Positions 27,644 through 35,150 of a stretch of 35,150 nucleotides of DNA are shown piece after piece. Location: the NCBI RefSeq assembly GCF_000834055.1, contig NZ_JXSQ01000027.1, positions 1 through 35,150 on the forward strand, written 5' to 3'. The notes under the pieces were generated by a model, which saw only the letters and a program-made list of their open reading frames with translations, had not been told where the DNA came from and ran no database searches. This DNA comes from Leucobacter komagatae (GTDB lineage Bacteria; Actinomycetota; Actinomycetes; Actinomycetales; Microbacteriaceae). The position numbers and the translations under genes were made by a program. Each line of letters starts with the position of its first letter. Within the stretch, counting starts at the first letter, position 1.

Positions 27644-28285
27644 ATGACCACCGCTCCTGCGCAGCGCAGCGCTGCGCTCGACACGCTGAAGATCGTGCTC
27701 GTTGAGGATCATCCGATTGTGCGCCTCGGTCTCGCGACCGTGCTCGGCGCCCACGATGACCTGGGCGTCGTGGCTGAGGCGGCCGACCCGGAGACCGCGA
27801 TGGAAGCCGTTGCGAAGACCTCCCCCGACCTCGTGATCCTGCCGCTGCGTCTCGGCGGGGTACGCGGCGGGCTTGAGCTCTGTCGCGAGCTGAAATCGCT
27901 CGAACGCGGCCCGCGCGTGATGATGTACACCTCGTATACGGGGCACACCGACGCAATGCTCGCGTTTCTTTCAGGCGCTGACAGCTTCCTCACGAAAGAC
28001 CACCCCGAGGGGCGCCTAGTTGAGACGGTGCGCGCGACTGGCCGAGGTAACCGCGTGTGGAACGACACTGCGGACACTGGCGCGAGCGCACGGAACATCG
28101 AAGAGCGGGTGCGCGGCGCGGCGCTCACCGGGCGCGAGCAGGAAGTGCTCGGCTTCATGCTCCAACGGTTCACCAATGCCGATATTGCGCGCGAGCTCTT
28201 TGTGGGGGTCCCAACGGTGAAGACTCACGTTTCCAATGTGCTGCAGAAGCTCGGAATCGAAAGCCGCAAAGCGCTCTTCGAGTAA
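27644..28285 (+). CDS. LuxR/NarL-type response regulator with degenerate receiver
   Basis: 213 residues: receiver domain (about 15-130) and LuxR helix-turn-helix (about 148-205, LTGREQEVLGFMLQRFTNADIARELFV split by the DNA-binding turn, TVKTHVSNVLQKL). The acidic pair Glu21-Asp22 and the conserved Lys118 (FLTKD) are present, but the phosphorylation site is Pro67 (PDLVILPLRLGG; normally PD-x-V-x-x-D-x-R). It therefore cannot be phosphorylated in the usual way. No histidine kinase gene is adjacent. It is followed by a strong terminator and is monocistronic. It probably acts as a phosphorylation-independent transcription factor. Confidence 0.88.
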   Translation: MTTAPAQRSAALDTLKIVLVEDHPIVRLGLATVLGAHDDLGVVAEAADPETAMEAVAKTSPDLVILPLRLGGVRGGLELCRELKSLERGPRVMMYTSYTGHTDAMLAFLSGADSFLTKDHPEGRLVETVRATGRGNRVWNDTADTGASARNIEERVRGAALTGREQEVLGFMLQRFTNADIARELFVGVPTVKTHVSNVLQKLGIESRKALFE

Positions 28286-28314
28286 CACGTCTGGCACGGC
28301 CGACGCTACACACG

Positions 28315-28350
28315 CCGAGGCGCCGCTGGGAACCCCCAGCGGCGCCTCGG
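28315..28350. terminator. Terminator between response-regulator and RNA methyltransferase genes
   Basis: CCGAGGCGCCGCTGGG (28315-28330) pairs perfectly with 28335-28350, loop AACC, between convergent genes. Confidence 0.88.
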
Positions 28351-28360
28351 AACACGTGCG

Positions 28361-29686
28361 TTACTCGCCTCGGCTGAAGACCGCGAGTGACTCGAAGTGG
28401 TGGGTGTGCGGGAAGATGTCGAACGCACGCAACTCGAGCAGGTCGTAGCCCGAATCCAGCAGCGACTTCGTATCGCGGGCGAGGGCGACAGGATCGCACG
28501 CTACGTACACGATGTTCGCTGGCGCGAGTTCTGCGAGCTGTGCGGTCACATCTCCGCCGGCACCCGAGCGGGGCGGATCGAGCACAACGGTGCCGCGGCG
28601 GAGGCGATCGCGCACCGGCGCAGCTGCGTCGAGGAGCTCGGCAAGGTGCCGATCCACCCGTGCGGTGATTGCGCGGGCGCCAACGATCTCGGAGAGGTTC
28701 TCTGCAGCGTTGTCGGTCGCGAGCGGATCCGACTCGACCGAGGTGATCTTCAGGCCAGGGCCAGCAGCCTCAGCAACCGCGGCTGCGAGGAGACCGGCGC
28801 CGCCGTACAGGTCGAGGTTCGCGGCGGCCGGGTCGAACTCGCCCGCCTCGATGAGATCGGCGATCGCGTCGTGCACGGCACCGAACAGCATCGCTGGTGC
28901 CTCGCGGTGCACCTGCCAGAAGCCGCCGGCGCGCACCATGAAGCCGCGATCCTCAACGAGTTCGCCAACGAGGTCCTTTTCGCCGCGACGCTCCTTCGCA
29001 CCAACCTCGGTGAAGAGCATGCGGGGGTCGTCGTTGGACGGATCGACGAGGTCGATTGTCGCGAGGCCGCGCATCGCCTCGAACAGAGGCGCGATCTGGT
29101 TCACGCCCTCAGTCGCAAGTGGCAGAGACGAGACGGGCACAACGCTGCGGCTGCGCGCGGCGTACGGGCCAGCGGCTCCGGTCTCTGGATCGACGTGCAG
29201 GCGCACGCGGGTGCGGTAGCCGAGGCCGTTCGCCTCGTCGTCGCCCGGGGCGGCCTCGACGAGCTCGGCGAGCGTTTCGGAGAAGTCTTCGCCCTCCTCG
29301 CCAGCGAGCTCGATGTCGCCAAAGCGTGCCATCGAGTCGACGAGCACCTCGGCCTTGAGCACGCGCTGCCTGGCGAGATCGATGTGACCGAATTCGGCTC
29401 CACCGGCGCGTTCCGCCGGATCGCGGTCAACCGAAGCCTCATCCCACACATGATCGCGGCGATCCGCGGACGCTTCGAGCACGCGGGTGACCGCTGCGCG
29501 GGCGAACGACTTCTTCTTCTGGTCGGTGACGCGTGCAAGCACGCGCTCGCCAGGGATGGCGTCGGCGACGAACACCACGCGCCCTTCGTGGCGTGCAACA
29601 CTCACCCCGCCGTGGGCCATACCGGTGATTTCGAGCTCGATCTCGGCACCGATTTCGAGGGGCGTGCTTTCGTGCTGTTCAGACAT
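28361..29686 (-). CDS. TRAM-domain class I RNA methyltransferase (TrmA/RumA family)
   Basis: 441 residues. N-terminal TRAM domain (about 8-65; ELEITGMAHGGVSVARHEGRVVFV split by its beta turns), central RNA-binding insert, and C-terminal Rossmann methyltransferase with DLYGGAGLLA (SAM loop), VVLDPPRSGAG, nucleophile Cys397 in YVACDP and general base Glu432 in HHFESL. Family enzymes make 5-methyluridine in rRNA or tRNA. The four Fe-S cysteines of RumA are absent: the segment usually CGGC-x-LQH reads GGAEFGHID. ATG 29686 has GGAGA about 9-10 nt upstream. The specific RNA target cannot be told. Confidence 0.9.
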   Translation of the reverse strand: MSEQHESTPLEIGAEIELEITGMAHGGVSVARHEGRVVFVADAIPGERVLARVTDQKKKSFARAAVTRVLEASADRRDHVWDEASVDRDPAERAGGAEFGHIDLARQRVLKAEVLVDSMARFGDIELAGEEGEDFSETLAELVEAAPGDDEANGLGYRTRVRLHVDPETGAAGPYAARSRSVVPVSSLPLATEGVNQIAPLFEAMRGLATIDLVDPSNDDPRMLFTEVGAKERRGEKDLVGELVEDRGFMVRAGGFWQVHREAPAMLFGAVHDAIADLIEAGEFDPAAANLDLYGGAGLLAAAVAEAAGPGLKITSVESDPLATDNAAENLSEIVGARAITARVDRHLAELLDAAAPVRDRLRRGTVVLDPPRSGAGGDVTAQLAELAPANIVYVACDPVALARDTKSLLDSGYDLLELRAFDIFPHTHHFESLAVFSRGE

Positions 29687-29700
29687 AGCCACTATTCTCC

Positions 29701-29723
29701 CACGGACGCGCTGTGCGCCCGTG
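29701..29723 (-). terminator. Imperfect hairpin after the lipoprotein gene
   Basis: CACGG-x-CGC (29701-29709) can pair with GCG-x-CCGTG (29715-29723) around GCTGT, between the lipoprotein stop and the methyltransferase start. Weak evidence. Confidence 0.35.
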
Positions 29724-29738
29724 AGAGATGAGCTGTGG

Positions 29739-30542
29739 TTATCCGTGCAGGGCGGACATGTCGGCGATCTCGTCGGCTCCCGGAGCCGTAACCGTGACCG
29801 GTGTGCCCCACGCCGAGTAATCCTGCGTCGCGGCTCCGAGCCCGGCGATGTCTGGCGTGACGATGCGGCGAGGGAGGTCATCCGGTCCGACAAACATGTC
29901 GTAGGTGATCGTGTCGCCGAGTGCCTCGACGAGGGCATCAGCGTCAACGCCCTCCTGCGGCTGCGCCTCGAACATCTTCTTCGTGTCGATCGTGAGCGTG
30001 AGCTGGGTCGTTTTCACGCCGTCGATTTCCGGCCCCTTCGGGTCGACCTGGAAGTCAGTGAGCGCCTCACGGAAGCCGTCGAGCTGCGCGCCCGGGTTGA
30101 CCTGGTTGAGGATTGCCCCGACATCTCCGCCGCCGCCGGGCATCGCGGACATGTCCATGAACTTGCCGCCGGTCACCTGGCCCATGTTCATGAACATTTT
30201 GCCGTCGACAACGCGAATGTCGCTATCCATGCCACCGGTGTTCATGGTCATCTGCATCTGGACCTTCTGCGGGTCATCGCTGATGACCATGTCTGCCTCA
30301 ATGTCGCCCTCGATGGCGTCGCCCAAGTTCATCTTCACGTGGACCGAGCCGGCCTTCAGTTGCGCAGCCGACATGCGCTCAACGAAGTTGTCCTTCGTGA
30401 GCGCCCCACTGCTCGACTCAGATTCTTGGCTCGCGCCGCTCCCGCCCTCGGAAGGGTTCGCTGAAGAGCTACAGCCCGTCAGCGCGAGGCCTGCGGCGAG
30501 CAAAATGGAGGTGGTCACTGTTGCTTTGCGCGAGATCTTCAT
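29739..30542 (-). CDS. LppX/LprG-like lipoprotein
   Basis: 267 residues. Lipobox LTGC with Cys24 after a hydrophobic signal (TSILLAAGLALTGC), Ser-rich linker, then a beta-rich domain resembling the LppX_LprAFG family that shuttles lipids at the mycobacterial cell surface (VDGKMFMNMGQVTGGKFMD, TLTIDTKKMF). It ends with YSAWGTPVTVTAPGADEI. Expected to be anchored on the outer face of the membrane. ATG 30542 has TACCGT (30554-30549) exactly 6 nt upstream, fitting a leaderless transcript, although GGAGG also directly precedes the ATG. Divergent from maf. Confidence 0.85.
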   Translation of the reverse strand: MKISRKATVTTSILLAAGLALTGCSSSANPSEGGSGASQESESSSGALTKDNFVERMSAAQLKAGSVHVKMNLGDAIEGDIEADMVISDDPQKVQMQMTMNTGGMDSDIRVVDGKMFMNMGQVTGGKFMDMSAMPGGGGDVGAILNQVNPGAQLDGFREALTDFQVDPKGPEIDGVKTTQLTLTIDTKKMFEAQPQEGVDADALVEALGDTITYDMFVGPDDLPRRIVTPDIAGLGAATQDYSAWGTPVTVTAPGADEIADMSALHG

Positions 30543-30607
30543 ACCTCCACGGTACCCGGTGCCCAGGCGCTGCGCGATTCCGAGGTGTATTGCATAGGCT
30601 GTTCAGC

Positions 30608-31288
30608 ATGCGCCTGATCCTTGCCTCAACCTCGCCCGCCCGCCTTTCGGTGCTCAGGGGAGCCGGAATTGAACCGGCGTGCTTCGCCCCGCAGGTGGAT
30701 GAGGATGCAGAGGTGGAAGCGCGTGAGGCCGAGCTCGGCCGCCCGCTCACGGCGCCCGAACTCACCGAGTACCTCGGGCGCTTGAAAGCTGAAGACGTCG
30801 TTGCGCGCTACCGCGGTGAGATCGCCGAGCTCGGCGGCGGGCTCGTGCTCGGCGGCGACTCGATGTTTCTGCTCGAGGGCGAGGTACTCGGCAAGCCACA
30901 CGAGCCGGCGGTTGCGCTCGAGCGCTCCAAGCAGCACCGCGGCCAGACCGGTGTGCTGCACTCCGGGCACTGGCTGATTGACTGCACCGGCACGCCGGGC
31001 GGCGCCGAGGCACTCCCGGCCGCCGGCGCGGTCGACACCGCCACTGTCACGCTCGCGGCAGATGTGACTGACGCGGAGCTCGAATCCTATGTCGCGACGG
31101 GGGAGCCCCTCGAGCTCGCGGGCGGCTTCGCGATCGACGGGCTAGCCGGCGCGTTCATTGAGCGGATCGAGGGCGCCCCGAGCTGTGTGATCGGGCTCTC
31201 GCTGCCAGCACTGCGGCGGCTGGTTCGCGAACTCGGGCACGACTACGCGGCGCTCTGGAACGCCGGGGCACCCCTCGCAGCGAACTAG
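30608..31288 (+). CDS. maf: Maf-family nucleoside triphosphate pyrophosphatase
   Basis: 226 residues. Maf motifs: ILASTSPARLSVL (family S-x-SPRR), PQVDEDAE, and LGGDSMFLLEGEVLGKP with the metal-binding Asp and the KP signature. C-terminal EPLELAGGFAIDGLAGAFIERIEG is split over the conserved pyrimidine-pocket region. Hydrolyses dTTP/UTP or modified nucleotides to monophosphates. ATG 30608 follows TAGGCT (30595-30600) by 7 nt without Shine-Dalgarno, so leaderless. Converges with the PLP enzyme gene. Confidence 0.93.
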   Translation: MRLILASTSPARLSVLRGAGIEPACFAPQVDEDAEVEAREAELGRPLTAPELTEYLGRLKAEDVVARYRGEIAELGGGLVLGGDSMFLLEGEVLGKPHEPAVALERSKQHRGQTGVLHSGHWLIDCTGTPGGAEALPAAGAVDTATVTLAADVTDAELESYVATGEPLELAGGFAIDGLAGAFIERIEGAPSCVIGLSLPALRRLVRELGHDYAALWNAGAPLAAN

Positions 31289-31319
31289 CGCAGACCGCCT
31301 TAGCCGGCACTGCTGAGCG

Positions 31320-32489
31320 TTACGAGAGCGCCTGTGCAAGGTCGGCGATGAGGTCGAGGGGATCCTCCAGCCCGATGGACATGCGCACGATCCCAGCATC
31401 GGGCTTCGCCTCTGCCGTGACGGGGCGGTGAGTGAGCGCGGCGGGGCTCTCGATGAGCGAGTCCACGCCGCCGAGCGACACCGCGTGGGTGAAAATCTGC
31501 ACACGCGACGTGAGCTCAGCGGCCGCGGCGGCACCGCCGGCCAGCCGAATCGCGAGCATCGCTCCTGTTCCGGTGAGCTGTGTGCCGAGCGCGCCCGAGG
31601 CGTCGGGGCGCAGCCCGGGATAGAACACCTCAGCGACACCGGGGTGCTCGACGAGCCACTCTGCCACTGTGCGCGCGCCCTGCTGTTGTGCACGCACCCG
31701 GAGCGGGAGCGTGGCAAGTCCGCGGTGCAGCAGATAAGCCGCAAGCGGGTGCAGCACGGCGCCCGTGATCGCGCGGATCGGCCTGAGCTTTGCGGCGTGC
31801 TCCTCCGAGCAGGCAATGACGCCGCCGATGACGTCGCCGTGGCCGCCGAGGTACTTCGTCGCGCTGTGCATCGACATCGCTGCCCCGTGATCGAGTGGAT
31901 TCTGCAGTACCGGGGTCGCGAACGTGTTGTCGACGATTACCGGTACGTCGCCCGCCTGTGCCACGACGGAGGCGATACTCACGAGCTCGAGCGTCGGGTT
32001 TGCCGGCGTCTCGAGCAGCACGAGACCGGTGTCATCGCGGACCGCGCCGGCCACCTCGTCGGGCGCGCAGAACGTGACCTTGGTTCCGAGCAGCCCGGTC
32101 GCGAGCAGGTGGTCGGTGCCGCCATACAGTGGCCGAACCGCGACGACGTGCCGGCTGCCGTCTGAGCCCGCGAAGGCGAGTAGCGCCGCTGACAGAGCTG
32201 CCATACCGCTCGCGAAGGCGACGGCCGTTGCCGCGTGCTCGAGCTGCGCGAGGCCCGACTCGAACCGTGCGACCGTCGGGTTCCACAGGCGACCGTAGAC
32301 GGCGCTGCCGCCGTCGGGCACGGTGCCACCCGTTGCCAAGGCCTCGTAGGAGTCGCCGCCACGCAGCACGTCTGGCAGCGGATTCGTTGTCGAGAGATCG
32401 ATCGGAAGGGCGTGGACGCCGAGGGGCGTAAGGTCCGCTCTGCCGGCGTGCACGGCGAGGGTGTCGAGCATCATTGGTGTGTCGTCCAT
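31320..32489 (-). CDS. Cys/Met-metabolism PLP enzyme (cystathionine gamma-synthase/lyase type)
   Basis: 389 residues, PF01053. Tyr65-x-Arg67 (VYGR) phosphate motif, SGMAALSAALLAF, Tyr122 (LYGG) stacking residue, Asp187 (VIVDNTF), PLP lysine Lys212 in HSATKYLGGHGDVIGG, and C-terminal SLGGVDSLIESPA. It could be cystathionine gamma-synthase, gamma-lyase or methionine gamma-lyase; sequence motifs alone do not settle it. ATG 32489 follows GGGAGG by 8 nt. A longer in-frame extension upstream has no family resemblance. Lies 86 bases after the PucR gene, same strand. Confidence 0.9.
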   Translation of the reverse strand: MDDTPMMLDTLAVHAGRADLTPLGVHALPIDLSTTNPLPDVLRGGDSYEALATGGTVPDGGSAVYGRLWNPTVARFESGLAQLEHAATAVAFASGMAALSAALLAFAGSDGSRHVVAVRPLYGGTDHLLATGLLGTKVTFCAPDEVAGAVRDDTGLVLLETPANPTLELVSIASVVAQAGDVPVIVDNTFATPVLQNPLDHGAAMSMHSATKYLGGHGDVIGGVIACSEEHAAKLRPIRAITGAVLHPLAAYLLHRGLATLPLRVRAQQQGARTVAEWLVEHPGVAEVFYPGLRPDASGALGTQLTGTGAMLAIRLAGGAAAAAELTSRVQIFTHAVSLGGVDSLIESPAALTHRPVTAEAKPDAGIVRMSIGLEDPLDLIADLAQALS

Positions 32490-32575
32490 GCGCCCATCCT
32501 CCCGAGAAAGGGTGAGCGGGCTGAGAGGCGACCACAGTAGGGTGATGGGTTGGGCGCTGCCCGCGCGCCGCCTCG

Positions 32576-34267
32576 TTACAGTTCGCCGCGTGCGAGCAGC
32601 GCGACGGTGAGCGCTGCGATGGTTTCGCCGTCTGCGAGATCGACGCCAGCGAGCTCCTCGATCAGCGCGAGTCGCTGGTAGAAGACCGACCGCGACAGCC
32701 GCGCCTGCTGCGCGGCGAGCGAGCGATTCGTCGGATGGCTGAGATACGCCGCCAACACCAGCGTCAGGTCGCCCGAGTGGCCGGCGCCGCTGCCTCGGTC
32801 GTGTTCGAGGAGAGGCTCGAGCAGCGTTTCGGCGAACTCCTGTAGCTCGGGAATGCCAGCGAGCCCACGCACGAGATAGGCGAGGGGTCGCTTTGCGGCG
32901 AGCTGCACCGTCACCCGCGAGTCGCCGCCACTGCGGGGGCCAGCGGAGCTGTGTTCGGTGCCGGTGGTGGTGGCCGCCGCGACCCGCTCGAGCGAGGAGA
33001 TCAGCGCGCGTGGGCGCGTCGCCGTGACCCCAATGCTCAGGTGTGCCCGCCACGACCGCGGTGTCTGTTCTGGGAGCATCATGCCGAGCTCGCGGGAGAG
33101 CCTCGCCGCGAGTGGATGCTGCTGGTGGGCGTGGAACGCGCCAAGGCGCGGGTCGGACTCGGGGAACGACATAAGGGCGAGGAGGGTGCGGGGGCCCGCG
33201 AGCGCGCCCGTCGCGGGTGTGAGGAGCACGTTTGCCTCCGGCGCGACCGCGCGGCGCACTGCCGTCTGCAAGATGGCCGTCTCGAGTGAGGCGTGAGCGC
33301 CAAAGTCGCCCGTTCCGGTGATTGTCGCGCCGACGAGTACGCGGCCAGCCAGCGGCAGCCCCGCGGCGGCGAGCTGACTCGCGAGCTCGCGTTCGCCCGT
33401 GTAGCGCCCGGAGAGCACCGCATCAAAGAGACGCCGCGAGCCGAGGTCGAGCCAGGTGTCGCCGTCGCTGTCTGCAAGTCGGGCGAGCGCGAGCGCAAAA
33501 GCTCCGAGTTCGAGCACCGTCGCTCGACCCGCGGCGTGGGCCGGGCCAGGGAGCGCGGTGAGCGAGCCCCACCGGGTGCCCTGCGCCTCGACCGGCACGC
33601 GGGTGGTGCCGTCTGGCAGCTGGGGCTCCGCACCGCGCACAAGATGCTCAGGCGCGGCCCAGTGCTGCAGCACCGTCGCATCATCGCCAGACCAGGCGAC
33701 CACGCGGTGACCCGCGTCTTCGAGCACGACCGGAGCGCCGAGGGTGGCAGCGATGCGGTCAACGACGTAGTCGACCGGGCTGCGGTTCAGGCCGAGCTCC
33801 GTGAGCATCGCGTGCACCTCGGCGCGAGCCTCGAGCGCCTCGTTTTGCGCCGCGAGCACCCGCTGGTGCACCCGCTGAGTGATCTGCACGAACCGCACGA
33901 CCCGGTGCAGCACGATGAGCGGGATGCCGCGAGCCACGCACGCCTCGATGAGCTGCGCGGGGGCCCCATCGAAGTGGGTGCCGAGTTCGAAGACGATGCC
34001 GGCGGGGTCTGCATCAACCAGCGTGTGCACCAGGGCGTCGAGGGCAGCGGCCTCGCCGTCGGCCGTCGGCCAGCCGGCTCCGGTCGTGAGTACGAGCTCG
34101 CCGCCGTCGAGAAGTGCCGGAGCCTCGCGCCCGGCTACGACGTGAGCCCACCGAACTCGCCGGTCGAGGCCTGTCTCGCCGGTGACGAGCTCGGGCGCCC
34201 CAGCCGCGAGTTCCGCGATTCCAAGGACATCGCTGATGCTCGGAAAAGGCTCGTTCGCTTCGCTCAC
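32576..34267 (-). CDS. PucR-family transcriptional regulator
   Basis: 563 residues. N-terminal PucR domain (about 8-130: SISDVLGIAELAAGAPELVTG, RRVRWAHV, GELVLTTG), a central GGDEF-like/CdaR region, and a C-terminal PucR-type helix-turn-helix (about 500-560: LAAYLSHPTNRSLAAQQARLS-x-SVFYQRL). Actinobacterial members commonly control catabolic aldehyde dehydrogenase or aminotransferase genes next to them. Here mmsA is divergent 142 bases away. GTG 34267 has TACACT (34279-34274) exactly 6 nt upstream, indicating a leaderless start; frames extending further upstream are rejected. Confidence 0.88.
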   Translation of the reverse strand: MSEANEPFPSISDVLGIAELAAGAPELVTGETGLDRRVRWAHVVAGREAPALLDGGELVLTTGAGWPTADGEAAALDALVHTLVDADPAGIVFELGTHFDGAPAQLIEACVARGIPLIVLHRVVRFVQITQRVHQRVLAAQNEALEARAEVHAMLTELGLNRSPVDYVVDRIAATLGAPVVLEDAGHRVVAWSGDDATVLQHWAAPEHLVRGAEPQLPDGTTRVPVEAQGTRWGSLTALPGPAHAAGRATVLELGAFALALARLADSDGDTWLDLGSRRLFDAVLSGRYTGERELASQLAAAGLPLAGRVLVGATITGTGDFGAHASLETAILQTAVRRAVAPEANVLLTPATGALAGPRTLLALMSFPESDPRLGAFHAHQQHPLAARLSRELGMMLPEQTPRSWRAHLSIGVTATRPRALISSLERVAAATTTGTEHSSAGPRSGGDSRVTVQLAAKRPLAYLVRGLAGIPELQEFAETLLEPLLEHDRGSGAGHSGDLTLVLAAYLSHPTNRSLAAQQARLSRSVFYQRLALIEELAGVDLADGETIAALTVALLARGEL

Positions 34268-34409
34268 ATACAAAGTGTACGGAAAGGGCGGCAGATCGCG
34301 ATACTTTGCCGGGTGCCGAGACGAATTGCCGCTGAAATACTGGGAACAACGCGGCCTATCTGGCCCAAACACATTGCGTGAACATGAACTGTTGAGAGGA
34401 ACAACAATA

Positions 34410-35150
34410 ATGGCACACATCCCACACGTCATCGGTGGCGAAAAGGTCGAGGCCGCCGAGCGGACCCAGCCCATCTTTAACCCGGCTACCGGAGAACAGC
34501 AGCACGAGCTCGGCATCGCGTCGGTCGCGACCGTCGAGCAGGCAGTGGCCGCGGCGAAGGCCGCGCTGCCGATGTGGCGCAAGACGAGCCTCACTAAGCG
34601 TGCCGACGTGTTCTTCAACCTCCGCCAGCTCCTCAAGCAGCGCACCCCCGAGCTCGCAGCGATCGTCACGAGCGAGCACGGCAAGGTCCTCTCCGACGCG
34701 GCAGGCGAGATCGCCCGCGGCCTCGAGAATGTCGAGTTCGCCTCAGGCCTGCTCCACCTTCTCAAGGGTGAGCGCGATGAGCAGGTCTCGACCGGGGTTG
34801 ACGTGCACTCCGTGAAGCAGCCCGTCGGGGTTGTTGCGGCGATCACCCCGTTCAACTTCCCCGTCATGGTGCCGCTGTGGATGATTGCCTCGGCAATTGC
34901 GTGCGGGAACACCGTTGTCCTTAAGCCGTCCGAGCGTGATCCTTCCGCGTCGGTGTTCATCGCTGACCTGTTCCGCGAGGCCGGCCTGCCTGACGGTGTC
35001 CTCAACGTCGTTCACGGTGACAAGGTTGCCGTGGATACGCTGCTTGACAGCCCGGATGTGAAGGCGATCAGCTTTGTCGGGTCGACCCCGATCGCGAAGT
35101 ACATCTACGAGCGCGCGCCGGTAACGGCAAGCGTGTGCAGGCGCTTGGCG
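34410..35150 (+). CDS. mmsA: Methylmalonate-semialdehyde dehydrogenase, partial, apparent frameshift near the end
   Basis: Aldehyde dehydrogenase of the MmsA/IolA type: MAHIPHVIGGEKVEA, IFNPATGE, QPVGVVAAITPFNFPVMVPLW (split after ITPF), VLKPSERDPS, FVGSTPIAKYIYE. Family role: acylating oxidation of methylmalonate/malonate semialdehyde to propionyl- or acetyl-CoA in valine or inositol breakdown. ATG 34410 follows GAGAGGA by 9 nt. After Glu at 35109-35111 the frame reads RAPVTASVCRRLA. Shifting by one base at about 35112-35117 restores AGNGKRVQALG, the family sequence, so one base seems missing. The catalytic Cys lies beyond the window. Confidence 0.88.
   Translation, partial: MAHIPHVIGGEKVEAAERTQPIFNPATGEQQHELGIASVATVEQAVAAAKAALPMWRKTSLTKRADVFFNLRQLLKQRTPELAAIVTSEHGKVLSDAAGEIARGLENVEFASGLLHLLKGERDEQVSTGVDVHSVKQPVGVVAAITPFNFPVMVPLWMIASAIACGNTVVLKPSERDPSASVFIADLFREAGLPDGVLNVVHGDKVAVDTLLDSPDVKAISFVGSTPIAKYIYERAPVTASVCRRLA

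Noticed and set aside
32490..33053. Upstream extension of the Cys/Met PLP enzyme frame
   Set aside because: Antisense-like shadow of pucR; the family N-terminus and a good ribosome site are at 32489.
34268..35005. Upstream extension of the PucR frame over mmsA
   Set aside because: It runs antisense through mmsA; the PucR domain begins right after GTG 34267, which has a leaderless promoter box.

Overview
The window is GC-rich, with codon use strongly biased to G/C at third positions. It has many putatively leaderless genes with a TANNNT box 6-7 nt before the start codon, an LPXTG surface protein, CsoR-type metal control and an actinobacterial class I ribonucleotide reductase. Together these point to a high-GC actinobacterium, most likely Microbacteriaceae (Leucobacter-like). 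That placement is inference from gene content. Both window edges cut genes: a repeat-rich surface protein at the left and an aldehyde dehydrogenase with an apparent one-base frameshift at the right.

Layout. 1-516 (-): secreted BspA-type leucine-rich-repeat protein, cut by the edge. 816-5276 (-): ribonucleotide reductase cluster nrdI-nrdE-nrdF followed by an NADPH-dependent FMN reductase, headed by a tandem NrdR-box region. 5681-10759 (+): 1692-residue LPXTG adhesin with five 136-residue SdrD-B repeats, preceded by a structured leader that ends in an intrinsic terminator just before the gene. 10935-15071: pentapeptide-repeat protein, HAD phosphatase, CopB-type P1B ATPase under a CsoR-like operator, and a MarR/OhrR-like regulator. 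15196-21916 (+): GntR regulator, MFS transporter, acetoacetate-decarboxylase-like protein, Ldh2-family dehydrogenase, iron-type alcohol dehydrogenase and aldehyde dehydrogenase; the last four are tightly coupled and look like a catabolic operon for an unidentified carboxylic acid. 21992-25988: AGCS amino-acid symporter, YchJ-like protein, and a YtrA-type GntR-ABC ATPase-permease operon. 26084-34267: PLP fold-III decarboxylase, orphan LuxR-type regulator with a degenerate receiver, TRAM/TrmA-like RNA methyltransferase, LppX/LprG-like lipoprotein, Maf pyrophosphatase, Cys/Met-metabolism PLP enzyme and PucR regulator. 34410-end (+): mmsA-like semialdehyde dehydrogenase, divergent from pucR.

Most notable observation. 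The NrdF protein keeps the radical tyrosine (Tyr132) and the Asp and two His ligands, but three of the four metal-binding glutamates are replaced by Gln125, Ser185 and Lys219. This Q-S-K pattern is the signature of the recently described metal-free class Ie R2 proteins, which use a DOPA radical made with the help of NrdI. The cluster (nrdI, nrdE, nrdF, flavin reductase, NrdR boxes) therefore looks like a metal-independent ribonucleotide reductase system with a candidate dedicated NrdI reductase. The second most interesting items are the six-gene catabolic locus with an atypical acetoacetate-decarboxylase-like enzyme and the attenuator-like leader of the giant adhesin.

No tRNA, rRNA, CRISPR array, insertion sequence or prophage gene was recognised.
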